A DNA stretch of 64,000 nt from Rothia sp. ZJ932 (GCF_016924835.1 NZ_CP070480.1:2170001-2234000), one strand, 5' to 3'; numbered from the stretch's first letter, positions 1 to 8,019 are shown. Numbers and translations are program-made. Notes: a model not told the origin generated them from the letters alone.

Positions 1-1203
1 CGCGAAAGGGTTTTCGCCATCGGTCAAAGACCTGAAGAAACCGGTGAAATCTAGGCTAAAGCGTTCCATGAGATCAAGGGTTCCTTCGATAAAAGCCTCC
101 ACCTCATCGAATAGATAGGCAGGTGCGTCCGGCCCCATATCAAGACCCAGCTTCGCGGCAAAAGCCAGAGTGTGAGCGTGAGCGTAGGCGTCCTCAAATT
201 CATCAAGAACCCGCTTCGCCCGCTCAATAGCACGATTGGGGTCATTGAGGTCAATCAGATCAAGCAGGGTTTCAGCGAAACGCGCCAGATTCCAGTGAGT
301 AATACCGGGCTGATTGCGGTACTTGTAGCGCCCCTGCTGGTCGATAGAAGAGTAAACAGCGTCGCGGGAAAACCCATCGATAAAAGCGCAGGGGCCAAAG
401 TCAATAGACTGCCCAGAAATGCTGACGTTATCAGTATTCAGAACCCCGTGTACGAACCCCAAACCCATCCAGTGAGCAACCAGTTTCGCTTGTTCTTCGA
501 CCACCTGTCGCAACAGGGTCAGGGCATTCTCAGGTGCTTCACCCACCGCCAGGTGCGGGTAGTGGCGATGCAGGGCGTACTCCACTAATCGGTTGCGGGT
601 TTCGGTATCACAGTTGTACTGGGCAAACTGAAAAGTACCCACGCGCAGGTGACTGGACGATACACGCACCACGATGCCCGCAGGCTCAGGCAGGGGTGAG
701 CGGCGGCGGATTTTCTCACCGGTTTCAATCACGGCGAGCGCCCGCGAGGTCGGCACTCCCAAAGCGTGTAGGGATTCACCAATCACAACCTCACGCCAGA
801 CCGCCGAAAGAGGTGCTTTACCGTCAGAACCCGGACGTGAGAAGGGGGTGAGACCGCTACCTTTGAGGTGAATATCAACGCGGTTTTGTTTTTCCCCTTC
901 GCCGGGTGCGGACGCACGACTCAGCTCCCCTACTAGGTGCGCGCGTCCGTCACCCAGTACCGGGGAGAGCTGGCCAAACTGAAAACCTGAGTAGGCAAGA
1001 GCGTGGGGTGTGGGGTTTTCAGCTGAGGTGCCGGTCAGCCACGCCATGCCCTCAGTGGCTAACCAGTCGGAGTCTAGACCCAGTTCTTGCGCTAGGTCAT
1101 CATTGACCCAGGTGACGCGGGAACCCTCAGGAATATCCGGGGTAGCCTGCACCGCCAACTGCGGAAAGGACTGGACGTAGGTGTTCTCAAGCGTGGGCGT
1201 CAT
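1..1203 (-). CDS. selO: Protein adenylyltransferase SelO (UPF0061), 3' part outside window
   Basis: The first 401 codons of a SelO-family pseudokinase run off the left edge, so the C-terminus is missing. SelO proteins transfer AMP from ATP to Ser, Thr or Tyr of target proteins, a role tied to oxidative-stress responses. Visible family features are FGQLSPVLGDGRA near residue 75, KGSGLTPFSRPGSDGKAP near residue 113, the WREVVIGESLHALGVPT block and the active-site-like GVLNTDNVSISGQSIDFGP near residue 250. The start is the ATG at 1203, where the family N-terminus (LENTYVQSFPQLAV) begins. It stands alone on the minus strand. Family assignment is firm; the substrates are unknown. Confidence 0.93.
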   Translation of the reverse strand, partial: MTPTLENTYVQSFPQLAVQATPDIPEGSRVTWVNDDLAQELGLDSDWLATEGMAWLTGTSAENPTPHALAYSGFQFGQLSPVLGDGRAHLVGELSRASAPGEGEKQNRVDIHLKGSGLTPFSRPGSDGKAPLSAVWREVVIGESLHALGVPTSRALAVIETGEKIRRRSPLPEPAGIVVRVSSSHLRVGTFQFAQYNCDTETRNRLVEYALHRHYPHLAVGEAPENALTLLRQVVEEQAKLVAHWMGLGFVHGVLNTDNVSISGQSIDFGPCAFIDGFSRDAVYSSIDQQGRYKYRNQPGITHWNLARFAETLLDLIDLNDPNRAIERAKRVLDEFEDAYAHAHTLAFAAKLGLDMGPDAPAYLFDEVEAFIEGTLDLMERFSLDFTGFFRSLTDGENPFA

Positions 1204-1368
1204 AGCTTCAGTCTATCGGGGAGGGCAAGGGCGCCCTCGTGCGCTCAGCCTACTCGCGCGTCCTTACCCCGCCTCAAAATGCCACGAGAGAGGTGTATTT
1301 GACCCCTGTCATGGCACTTTCGGACGGAGTAAACGTTTCAAGAGCAAGGCGTTCCCTCTGCACTGTAC

Positions 1369-1845
1369 CTAGTCTTCGTCGAGCTGAGTGTCCAGGCGAG
1401 CGCGGTCGTCCTCGCGTCGTTTTTTATAGCTGTACAGCGTAAGGGCACTGCCGATAGTCGCAAAGCCAATCATCATCAAATAACCAGGCAAACCCCACAA
1501 CCCCAGCACTGTGAAACTACGAAAAATGGCACCCGACACCCAGGCTAAAGCCAGCAGGAACATCAGTAAATACTCGCCTGAAGAACTATTGACACGGGGT
1601 ACAGGAGCTCGCTCACGCAACCAAGACTCACCAATTGAGTGTGTAAGCCCTATCAGTGCCATAGGCAAAGCGGAAAGCAACGAATACAGTCCCGGTAAAA
1701 CCCATGCCAGTATTACGCTCACTACCGAAACACCAAAGATCAGCCATGTATAAGAAATAGCTATCGACCGATACAGCACCTCCCGCTCAAACTCGTCATC
1801 CATTGACGTGTCATAGCGTTCAAGTATTTTGTCGTTGTAGCTCAT
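1369..1845 (-). CDS. Small integral membrane protein paired with XRE regulator
   Basis: A 158-residue membrane protein with about four hydrophobic segments, a charged N-terminus (MSYNDKILERYD) and a charged C-terminal tail. I do not recognise a named family. It begins 2 bases after the stop of the XRE-type regulator gene at 1848-2063, so the two are almost certainly co-transcribed. Pairs of a very short XRE regulator and a multi-pass membrane protein are common in Gram-positive bacteria and usually of unknown function. An upstream in-frame start would overlap the regulator gene; the ATG at 1845 fits the spacing better. Confidence 0.7.
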   Translation of the reverse strand: MSYNDKILERYDTSMDDEFEREVLYRSIAISYTWLIFGVSVVSVILAWVLPGLYSLLSALPMALIGLTHSIGESWLRERAPVPRVNSSSGEYLLMFLLALAWVSGAIFRSFTVLGLWGLPGYLMMIGFATIGSALTLYSYKKRREDDRARLDTQLDED

Positions 1846-1847
1846 GG

Positions 1848-2063
1848 TTAGTCCTGTTCTTCGTCGAAAACTTCTTCCACCGTCTTGCCGAGGACTCTGC
1901 AAATGGAGAGCGCTAGGTAGACCGAGGGCGCGTAGTTTCCTTTTTCGATATTGGCGATGGTCTGGCGTGAAACACCAGCTTGCTCGGCAAGTTCTGCCTG
2001 TGACAGTTCGTTCCAGCGTCTAAACTTTCGCACCATGTTGGTGCTGCCGTCCTGCGTTGTCAT
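1848..2063 (-). CDS. Short XRE-family helix-turn-helix regulator
   Basis: A 71-residue protein that is almost only a helix-turn-helix: the motif LSQAELAEQAGVSRQTIANIEKG is clear (residues 19-42), followed by a leucine-rich dimerisation tail ending in EEVFDEEQD. It is a DNA-binding repressor candidate. The ATG at 2063 has a GAAAGAA ribosome site; a second ATG nine codons later (MVRKFRRW) is where many relatives start. It heads an operon with the membrane protein at 1369-1845. An inverted repeat 33 bases upstream (2096-2113) is a likely autoregulatory operator. Confidence 0.85.
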   Translation of the reverse strand: MTTQDGSTNMVRKFRRWNELSQAELAEQAGVSRQTIANIEKGNYAPSVYLALSICRVLGKTVEEVFDEEQD

Positions 2064-2095
2064 AGATGTTCTTTCGGTCGATATCTCCCTTAAAA

Positions 2096-2113
2096 TGTAA
2101 ATTATTCTTTACA
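2096..2113. promoter_or_regulatory. Inverted repeat, candidate operator of the XRE gene
   Basis: TGTAAA-6-TTTACA is a perfect 6-6-6 inverted repeat placed just upstream of the XRE regulator start. Position and symmetry suit an autoregulatory operator. No binding data; AT-rich repeats can arise by chance. Confidence 0.45.
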
Positions 2114-2318
2114 AAATAACAAGGTTTCTTTTCTGCCACTGCCTCTCTTGTTCCCGACCGGACCAGCTCCATGTTTGATTAACTGCGACACCATAAAATT
2201 TCCCCATTTCGTCATAGAAGTCAGCGCGGGGCGAACGCGCCCCACACTGGCACCGTACACACATCAAAGGTGACAGGATGGAAAGTGAACTGTTTATTCA
2301 CCAACGAAAGGGTTCATC

Positions 2319-2855
2319 ATGGCTGATCTAACCGGCAAGAAAGTTCTAGCGCTGGCATCACAGGGGTTGGAACAGATTGAGCTCACCTCACCCCGCGAAG
2401 CACTCGAAGGTGCAGGTGCAACCGTGACCCTCGCGTCCCCCGACGGCAAAGAATTCCAGGGTATGGAAGGTGACTGGGAGAAGAAGGATTTCTTCACCCC
2501 CGAGCTCAAGGTCTCTGAAGCAAAAGCTGAAGACTACGACGCGCTGCTGCTTCCCGGTGGTACTTTGAATGCTGATGCAATGCGTTTGAACAAGGACGCG
2601 CGTGCGCTGGTTCGCGCTTTCTTGGATGCTGAAAAGCCTGTTGCTGCGATCTGCCACGCACCGTGGTTGCTGATTGATTCCGGTGTTGTTGAGGGTCGTA
2701 CCTTGACCTCTTATGAGTCGGTTGCTCCGGATTTACAGAACGCTGGCGCGAACTGGGTTGATCAGGAAGTTGCAATCGACGGTACTTTGGTGACCAGTCG
2801 TAACCCCGGTGATCTTGAGGCGTTCAACGCTGCAATCATTGAGAAGTTGGCGTAA
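2319..2855 (+). CDS. DJ-1/PfpI family protein (type 1 glutamine amidotransferase-like)
   Basis: A 178-residue DJ-1/PfpI superfamily protein. The nucleophile elbow AAICHAPWLL carries the conserved Cys-His pair (about residues 114-116), and the acidic residue of the triad is provided near the N-terminus (EQIELTSPREAL). Members include Pfp proteases, the stress protein YhbO/YajL and general stress protein 18; glyoxal-modification repair or proteolysis has been proposed for the group. Length is typical. GAAAGG lies 6 bases before the ATG. A long hairpin (2871-2929) follows the stop and separates it from the monooxygenase gene, which may still be read from the same transcript. Confidence 0.88.
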   Translation: MADLTGKKVLALASQGLEQIELTSPREALEGAGATVTLASPDGKEFQGMEGDWEKKDFFTPELKVSEAKAEDYDALLLPGGTLNADAMRLNKDARALVRAFLDAEKPVAAICHAPWLLIDSGVVEGRTLTSYESVAPDLQNAGANWVDQEVAIDGTLVTSRNPGDLEAFNAAIIEKLA

Positions 2856-2870
2856 AGTTTTGCGAAGTAG

Positions 2871-2929
2871 GCGAGAGTGCAATTTAAGACCGTTTTTTCG
2901 CGAAAACATGTCTTAAATTGCGCTCTCGG
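2871..2929. repeat. Dispersed hairpin repeat, copy A
   Basis: A 20-base arm (2871-2890) pairs with 2910-2929 with only two imperfect positions; the loop holds a nested GTTTT/AAAAC pair. Three other copies with the same plan occur at 14415-14467, 51968-52030 and 56016-56076. It sits 15 bases after the pfpI-like stop and just ahead of the monooxygenase ribosome site. Confidence 0.8.
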
Positions 2930-2950
2930 CAGTTTTTGTGTGAGGAGTTA

Positions 2951-3274
2951 ATGATGATTTTTATTGTTGTGAAGTACCAGATTAAAGACGGCAAGCGTGA
3001 AGAGTTTTTGGAGGCTACCCGCGAGTTTACTGAGGCTACTCGTGCGGAGCCGGGCAACAAGTGGTTTGAGTGGTCGCTGAGCGTTGAGAACCCTAATGAG
3101 GTTGTTCTTGTTGAGGCCTTTAATGATGATGCGGGTGAGGCACACGTGAACTCAGAGCATTTTACTAAGGGTCTTGAGGCTATGAAGCCGTGGTTGGCGG
3201 AGACTCCGAAGATTGTTTCTCGTACTATTGATGGCGATGACTGGGGTGAGATGGGTGAGCTAAAAATCGGTTAG
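2951..3274 (+). CDS. Antibiotic biosynthesis monooxygenase-type (ABM) protein
   Basis: A 107-residue alpha/beta ferredoxin-like protein of the ABM family: N-terminal strand IFIVVKYQIKDGKREEFLEATREFTEATRAEPG, central FEWSLSVENPNEVVLVEAF and the C-terminal EHFTKGLEAMKPWLAETPKIVSRTI. Such proteins (YgiN, HmoB-like) act as small cofactor-independent oxygenases or haem-degrading enzymes; nothing here fixes the substrate. GAGGAG at 2942-2947 precedes two adjacent ATGs (2951 and 2954); 2954 has the better spacing. Its stop codon lies inside a 13-bp terminator-like stem. Confidence 0.82.
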   Translation: MMIFIVVKYQIKDGKREEFLEATREFTEATRAEPGNKWFEWSLSVENPNEVVLVEAFNDDAGEAHVNSEHFTKGLEAMKPWLAETPKIVSRTIDGDDWGEMGELKIG

Positions 3275-3299
3275 TGCGTAGCACCCACCGATTTTTAGC
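3259..3299 (+). terminator. Stem-loop overlapping the stop of the ABM gene
   Basis: GCTAAAAATCGGT (3259-3271) pairs perfectly with 3287-3299. The left arm encodes the last codons of the gene. No strong U-run follows, so this may protect the mRNA end or act with Rho. Confidence 0.55.
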
Positions 3300-3664
3300 G
3301 AACCAGAAAGCCCTGGGCACCCAAGCTGAACCTACAGGCACTCATATAGATTTAGCAGTGAAAAAATGCTGAGTAAGCTCTCGCAAGGTAAAGATTTCGG
3401 GTGATTTTGGTCGCCCAGAGGGCGGTATTTTCGCTTTAAGGCGGTGTGGTTGGGAGCCAGCCTCTCTTACCTGTGACTCAGCGTCCTGAGTTCGCCCCTC
3501 ACCGGTTGCGCGCGTCCGCTCTTACAGAATTTTGGGGTATTTTAGGCGACTTAGCTGTTTTTGCCTGGGGGTATCTGCGGTTATGAGCGGGGGTGGGGGA
3601 TTTTCGTTTACTAGAATGGGTGTGTTGCACCTTGTGTGTTGTCCCTAATTCTGGAGATTCTTTT
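3300..3664. other. Intergenic region, no gene seen
   Basis: 365 bases without a convincing reading frame between the ABM gene and the NrtR-type regulator. It presumably holds the promoter of the latter. I see no riboswitch or tRNA in it. Confidence 0.5.
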
Positions 3665-4489
3665 ATGACTTTTGCCCCGTCTGAGCTTGAGAGCTTTGAC
3701 CATTCTGCTGAGCATCATGAGGCTGATCATGCGTCGGTGTCATTGGCTGTTTCTACGGTGATTTTGGCGTTGCGGCGTAGTGAGGGTGAGTCGCATCAGT
3801 CGTTGTGGTTGCCTTTGGTGCGTCGTTTGCGTCAGCCGTATAAGGGTCAGTGGGCTCTTCCGGGTGGTCCGTTGCCAGGTGATCAGTCGTTGGAGCAGGC
3901 TGCTGGTTCTACGTTGAAGCGCGCGACGGGGCTTGTGCCGGGGTATCTTGAGCAGCTGTACGCATTTGGTGATGTGCAGCGCACCCCTGATTATCGTCGG
4001 ATGCGTGAGGGTGCGGTGGAGCCGCAGGTTGATCCTGAGCGTGTGGTGTCGGTGGTGTATTGGGCGTCGATTCCTGCCACTGACGTATCGCATACTCGTG
4101 TGCATGAGAACATCAAGTGGTTTAAGGCTGATGATTTGCCGACGCTGGCTTTTGACCATAATGAGATTGTTGAGTACGCGCTGTACCGCTTGCAGAATAA
4201 GGTGGAGTATTCACGCATCGCTCACTCGTTCTTGGGCGAGGAGTTCACTCTAGCGCAGTTGCGTGAGGTGTATGAGGCGATTTTGGGACGCACGCTTGAT
4301 CCGGCGAATTTCCGCCGTCAGATTGCGGCGTCTAAGTCTATTATCGATACCGGACGTAGGGTTGAAGGCACCCGCCACCGCCCGCCGCGTCTGTACCGTT
4401 ATGATGATTCGCGGGCTTTCGCTGATCAGGGTCCACTTGGTATGTACCGTGCTACTCACGGGCAAGATGTTGCCCAGCACAAATTTTAA
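3665..4489 (+). CDS. NrtR-like regulator: Nudix domain plus winged helix
   Basis: A 274-residue protein with an N-terminal Nudix fold (about residues 25-180, PYKGQWALPGGPLPGDQSLEQAA) and a C-terminal winged-helix (about 190-270, AHSFLGEEFTLAQLREVYEAILG...NFRRQI). This layout matches NrtR, an ADP-ribose-sensing repressor of NAD synthesis or salvage genes. The Nudix box is degenerate: the catalytic REUxEE segment reads STLKRATG, which fits loss of hydrolysis and use as a sensor. The ATG at 3665 follows GGAG; an upstream in-frame GTG-type start would add 24 unlikely residues. It is followed at 10 bases by the lipoprotein gene, probably in one transcript. No NAD gene is in the window, so the target is not visible. 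Confidence 0.8.
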   Translation: MTFAPSELESFDHSAEHHEADHASVSLAVSTVILALRRSEGESHQSLWLPLVRRLRQPYKGQWALPGGPLPGDQSLEQAAGSTLKRATGLVPGYLEQLYAFGDVQRTPDYRRMREGAVEPQVDPERVVSVVYWASIPATDVSHTRVHENIKWFKADDLPTLAFDHNEIVEYALYRLQNKVEYSRIAHSFLGEEFTLAQLREVYEAILGRTLDPANFRRQIAASKSIIDTGRRVEGTRHRPPRLYRYDDSRAFADQGPLGMYRATHGQDVAQHKF

Positions 4490-4499
4490 GGATTGTTCG

Positions 4500-5483
4500 A
4501 TGCATTTTTCACGTCTTTTGGCTCTTAGCGCGGTGAGTGTTGCTGCTTTGGTAGGATGCTCAAGCGCCGCAAATAACGCTGGTGATTCTATGGCGGTAGC
4601 GACTGAAACAGCACCTGCATCTCAACAGGTTGTTACGCCGAAGCCACCGGAGTTTCCCGATGGCACTATGGGTACTGTGGTTGAGGTGCGAAACGGTAAC
4701 ACCCTTGTTTTGAATATTGAGGGTAAAGACCGCGAGGTACGCCTTATTAATGTCTTGGCGCCTCACGAACGTAGCGCTGATATTTCTGGTAGCTGTCTGG
4801 TGAATGAAGCTACTGATTTTACGCGCGGTCTTTTACCTGTTGGTACTGAGGTGACCTTGAACTTTGATCCGGCGGCTTTGGGTACTTCTGGTTACCTTGA
4901 GGCGGCTGTGTATAAGGGTGAAGAGTTTGTGAATCGCACCGTTGTGGCTGAAGGTTTTGGTGCTGCTACCTATCTTTCTTTCTCTGATAAGTTTTATCAG
5001 GAAATTTCGGAGGCGCAGTTGGCTGCTGTTGAGGCGGGTAAGGGTGTTTACTCGCCCGATACTGAGTGCTCGATTCAGCATATGCTGAACAGTGAAATTT
5101 CGGCGGTTCAGGGTGCTGGTTCGCTGAGTGAAGACGATGCAAAGATTGTGTACCGCGAGGCTTCTGATTTTTACAATGATTTGCAGCGTACCGCCACTAA
5201 CCCGGCATCGTGGGCAGGTTCTATTACTACCCTGGAGCCTACTCACCTGAAGATGACCGATTTATTAGAGGCTTTGGGCGGCAACTACTACGATCAGAAT
5301 GGCGTGAAGGCTGCTGATAAGGAGAGAGCTTCTGCTGCTCCCGTTCGCCCCGGTCAGGAGCCCGAAGTGGTACAGCCATCTTATGACCCCTCGATTGGAG
5401 TTGAGCCGGAGCCAACGAGAGAACCCGCATTGACTGATGAAGAACTAGCTGAGGCAGGCTTAACACCTGTAGAAGAAGGTTAG
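4500..5483 (+). CDS. Lipoprotein with inactive-looking staphylococcal nuclease (TNase) fold
   Basis: A 327-residue secreted lipoprotein: signal peptide with lipobox LVGC (Cys20), a linker, an SNase-like domain (about residues 58-180) and a C-terminal tail rich in Pro and Glu. The domain keeps the fold landmarks TVVEVRNGNTLVLNI, REVRLINVLAPHE and FVNRTVVAEGFGAATYL. Compared with staphylococcal nuclease, both calcium-binding Asp residues of DGDT are Asn, the Asp and Glu of VDTPE are Leu and His, and the Arg of VRxG is Ala; only the first Arg is kept. It is therefore probably a binding domain, not a nuclease. AAGGA overlapping the previous stop serves the ATG at 4500. Strong terminator downstream. 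Confidence 0.8.
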   Translation: MHFSRLLALSAVSVAALVGCSSAANNAGDSMAVATETAPASQQVVTPKPPEFPDGTMGTVVEVRNGNTLVLNIEGKDREVRLINVLAPHERSADISGSCLVNEATDFTRGLLPVGTEVTLNFDPAALGTSGYLEAAVYKGEEFVNRTVVAEGFGAATYLSFSDKFYQEISEAQLAAVEAGKGVYSPDTECSIQHMLNSEISAVQGAGSLSEDDAKIVYREASDFYNDLQRTATNPASWAGSITTLEPTHLKMTDLLEALGGNYYDQNGVKAADKERASAAPVRPGQEPEVVQPSYDPSIGVEPEPTREPALTDEELAEAGLTPVEEG

Positions 5484-5514
5484 TAAAGATTCCCCAAACC
5501 GCTAAAGGTTGACA

Positions 5515-5571
5515 GCCCGCGTCCGCGCATTCCCCTGTAGAGGGAATAGCGCGAACGCGGGCATTTGTTTT
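5515..5571 (+). terminator. Intrinsic terminator after lipoprotein gene
   Basis: GC-rich arms 5515-5534 and 5542-5562 (GCCCGCGTCCGCGCATTCCC with its near-complement) form a long stem followed by a T-rich tail (ATTTGTTTT). Confidence 0.8.
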
Positions 5572-5628
5572 CCATGAAAGAGGACGCATGAGAGGTTTGA
5601 GCACGGCTAGCAAGGATAAGTGACACCT

Positions 5629-5702
5629 CATATGACAAAGTGACACACCATGTGACAAAAGAGTGTCACATGGTGTGTCACGTTGTAACTTTGATGTCAC
5701 TT
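5629..5702. repeat. Palindromic cluster of TGACA boxes
   Basis: GTGACACACCATGTGACA (5640-5657) and its exact complement (5664-5681) form an 18-bp perfect inverted repeat with a 6-base spacer, flanked by further AAGTGACA (5629) and TGTCACTT (5695-5702). Seven TGACA/TGTCA boxes occur in 74 bases, between convergent genes that each have their own terminator. Confidence 0.75.
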
Positions 5703-5724
5703 CGTTATTTCTGTACACACGAAA

Positions 5725-5771
5725 GCACCCGCGTCCCCCCTCTTTAGTGGAAAAGGTGAGGACGCGGGTGC
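5725..5771 (-). terminator. Terminator of sodA
   Basis: GCACCCGCGTCC (5725-5736) pairs with 5760-5771. Read on the minus strand, it lies 36 bases after the sodA stop and ends in TTTC. Confidence 0.65.
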
Positions 5772-5806
5772 GCGCTATTAACTCATAAAAGCTAGAGACT
5801 GAAGGC

Positions 5807-6439
5807 TTAGGCTTCAGGGATAACCAGACCCTTGGTCTGTGATACTGCGCGGTCGAAGCGTGCTGCTACGTCTTCCCAGTTCACGATGTTCCAGAATGCC
5901 TTGACGTAGTCGCCCTTAACGTTCTGGTAGTCCAGGTAGAAAGCGTGCTCCCACATATCCAGCTGCAGAACGGGAATCAATGCAACGGAGATGTTGCCCT
6001 GCTGATCGTAAAGCTGCTCGATGATAAGGCGCTTGCCGACGGTGTCCCATGCCAGGATTGCCCAGCCAGAACCCTGAATGGTGGTTGCTACGTTCTCAAA
6101 GTGAGCGCGGAAAGAATCGAATGAACCGAAGTTATCATCGATCGCTGCTGCGAGCTCACCGGTGGGCTTGTCGCCACCCTCGGGTGAGAGGTTCTTCCAG
6201 AAGATGGAGTGGTTGGTGTGGCCACCGAGGTTGAAGGCCAGATCCTTGGAGAGCTTGCCGATGTTGGCGAAGTCGCCCTTTTCGCGTGCTTCTTCCATCT
6301 TCTCAAGAGCAGTGTTCGCGCCGCCTACGTAGGCTGCGTGGTGCTTTGAGTGGTGCAGTTCCATGATGCGCGCAGAAATGTGCGGTTCAAGTGCTGCGTA
6401 ATCGTAGTCGAGGTCAGGCAAAACGTACTTCTCAGCCAT
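5807..6439 (-). CDS. sodA: Superoxide dismutase (Mn/Fe)
   Basis: A 210-residue iron/manganese superoxide dismutase, which converts superoxide to oxygen and hydrogen peroxide in the cytoplasm. Metal ligands are visible: His in [13 protein letters not shown] (residue 28 region), His in [13 protein letters not shown], and Asp and His in the signature [12 protein letters not shown]. Length is full. GGAACTCCTC precedes the ATG at 6439 with GAAAGGA as ribosome site. Single-gene unit with its own terminator. Residues resemble the manganese type, though metal choice cannot be fixed by reading alone. Confidence 0.96.
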   Translation of the reverse strand: MAEKYVLPDLDYDYAALEPHISARIMELHHSKHHAAYVGGANTALEKMEEAREKGDFANIGKLSKDLAFNLGGHTNHSIFWKNLSPEGGDKPTGELAAAIDDNFGSFDSFRAHFENVATTIQGSGWAILAWDTVGKRLIIEQLYDQQGNISVALIPVLQLDMWEHAFYLDYQNVKGDYVKAFWNIVNWEDVAARFDRAVSQTKGLVIPEA

Positions 6440-6650
6440 GAGGAGTTCCTTTCAGTAGAAAACAAGTTCATTGTCGAGCCTACACCTTTTCACCTGCTAT
6501 GTCGCGGTGTGAGTCACAAATATTTGCCGTTAGCTAACTGAAAATTCACTGGATGCACCCGCGCCTCAGTGGCAGTTCCAGCATCGCCAAAATGTGAAGA
6601 ACTGCCTACAAGAAGTACATAACTCTTCAACTAGCAAAAGGCGCACCCCG

Positions 6651-6934
6651 ATGAGCAATCAAAACCCCGCCCCCCCCAGTGAAAGCCACCTGCAGCAACA
6701 ATCCCGAAACTGGGCTCTCCAACGGGGTAACCCCTGTGAAAGTAAGGGCGGTGCTGTTGAGGTTCTTGAGCCGCGCGAGGTTCCCCTGCCGCCGGTAGCA
6801 CACTCGATATCATTGCCGATGAACTGATGAACTCCACCTATGCAGACGGCGGTGTCTTCCCGCAATTCGGTGAGTTCCCCGCCCAACCAGCCGGACGAGC
6901 TGAGAGCACCGTCCACCTCGCGGCACCGAGCTAA
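6651..6934 (+). pseudogene. Remnant with pirin-like N-terminus, frameshifted
   Basis: Starting at the ATG at 6651, pieces of coding sense occur in different frames. CSNNPETG and then AVEVLEPREVPL resemble the N-terminus of actinobacterial pirins (CxxxPETG...VEVLxPREVPLGG). A run of eight C bases near 6668 marks a likely frame break. A further open piece (DIIADELMNSTYADGGVFP...HLAAPS, ending at 6934) is in another frame and I cannot place it. The catalytic core of pirin is absent. The assignment rests on short motifs and is tentative. Confidence 0.4.
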
Positions 6935-6993
6935 ACACCTTGCCCTCATTAACGTCGGTCGTCTCACCCGAGGCGACCGACATTTTGAATTCT

Positions 6994-7923
6994 TTACAAT
7001 GCTGCGATTTCAGCGATGTCAGCCGGTGCTGTACGGCAGCAACCACCAATGACGCGCGCACCTGCCGCCTGCCACCACTCAGTGTTACGGGCAAGATTGG
7101 CGGTGCTGTCTTTGAGCGCCCAGGTTTTGGTGACGGGGTCGTATTCTTCACCGGAGTTGGGGTAAGTTATCAACGGCTTAGTAGTGAGCGCAGAAAGCGC
7201 ACGCAGCGCCGGTTCTACGTTTTCTTGGGCGGTGCAATTGAGCCCCACCGCAACGACCTGCGGCGACGCATCCAGCACCGGCAGCAGCTCACTTAGAGCA
7301 GTACCGTCACACAGATGGTGGGAATCTTTTAATGAAAGTGATACCCAGGCTTCACTCTCGCTAAATTCTTGAGCGAGAAGATCAACGAGCGCACGCACTT
7401 CATCACCGTTGGGCATAGTTTCAAGAGCAAAAACATCAGCCCCCGCTTCATCGACAAGTTGCATGCGCTGGCGGTGGAAGTCTTTAAACTCTGTCAGAGT
7501 CAGTGAGTAGTTACCGGTATATTCACTACCGTCTGCCAGGTAGGCACCGTAGGGTCCGATGCTGGCGGCAACAACAAGCAAACGTGCGTCCTGATGGTTT
7601 TCTTCTGCATATTCATGACGTGTTTTGACGGCAATATTAACTGCCTTCTTAACAAGCTGTACACTTTCAGCTTCGGTTAAACCGCTTGCAACGAACGCTG
7701 GTACATTTGCTTGGTACGTATTGGTTGTTGCAATGTGGGCGCCTGCTTCAAAGTAGCTGCGATGTACCTCGGCTATAGCCTGCGGGTGGTCAATCAGCGC
7801 CGTTGCAGACCATAGTTGGTTGGCAGTATCAACGCCGAGCTTTTCGAGTTCAGTTGCCATCGCACCATCAGCAACTACGAGCGGGTCAGTGGCTAACAGT
7901 TGGCTGAAACGGTGAGTGGTCAT
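6994..7923 (-). CDS. mmuM: Homocysteine S-methyltransferase
   Basis: A 309-residue MmuM enzyme, which moves a methyl group from S-methylmethionine to homocysteine, making two methionines. The zinc-binding cysteines are visible in VGLNCTAQE (about residue 227) and in VIGGCCRTAPADI near the C-terminus. The N-terminal VADGAMATELEKLG and the ATTNTYQAN block are family hallmarks. It is divergent from mmuP, the S-methylmethionine permease, with 96 bases between the starts; together they form a methionine salvage pair. No intrinsic terminator is obvious at its end, where the pirin-like remnant lies. Confidence 0.93.
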   Translation of the reverse strand: MTTHRFSQLLATDPLVVADGAMATELEKLGVDTANQLWSATALIDHPQAIAEVHRSYFEAGAHIATTNTYQANVPAFVASGLTEAESVQLVKKAVNIAVKTRHEYAEENHQDARLLVVAASIGPYGAYLADGSEYTGNYSLTLTEFKDFHRQRMQLVDEAGADVFALETMPNGDEVRALVDLLAQEFSESEAWVSLSLKDSHHLCDGTALSELLPVLDASPQVVAVGLNCTAQENVEPALRALSALTTKPLITYPNSGEEYDPVTKTWALKDSTANLARNTEWWQAAGARVIGGCCRTAPADIAEIAAL

Positions 7924-8019
7924 AAGAGAGAGACTTCCTTACGTGCTGATCTCTGGCGGGTGCGCCGGGGGTTATTTTTACCTTATCCGACACCGCATTT
8001 ATTTTAAGGGCGTTCACGT

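Noticed and set aside
3259-3299. Member of the dispersed hairpin family
   Set aside because: Shares size but not the GAGAGTGCA ends or the GTTTT/AAAAC tip; it is a plain stem-loop at a gene end.
4263-5483. A 406-codon frame starting inside the NrtR-type gene
   Set aside because: Only the part from 4500 is real; the earlier part overlaps the regulator in another frame, and the ATG at 4500 has a lipoprotein signal and ribosome site.
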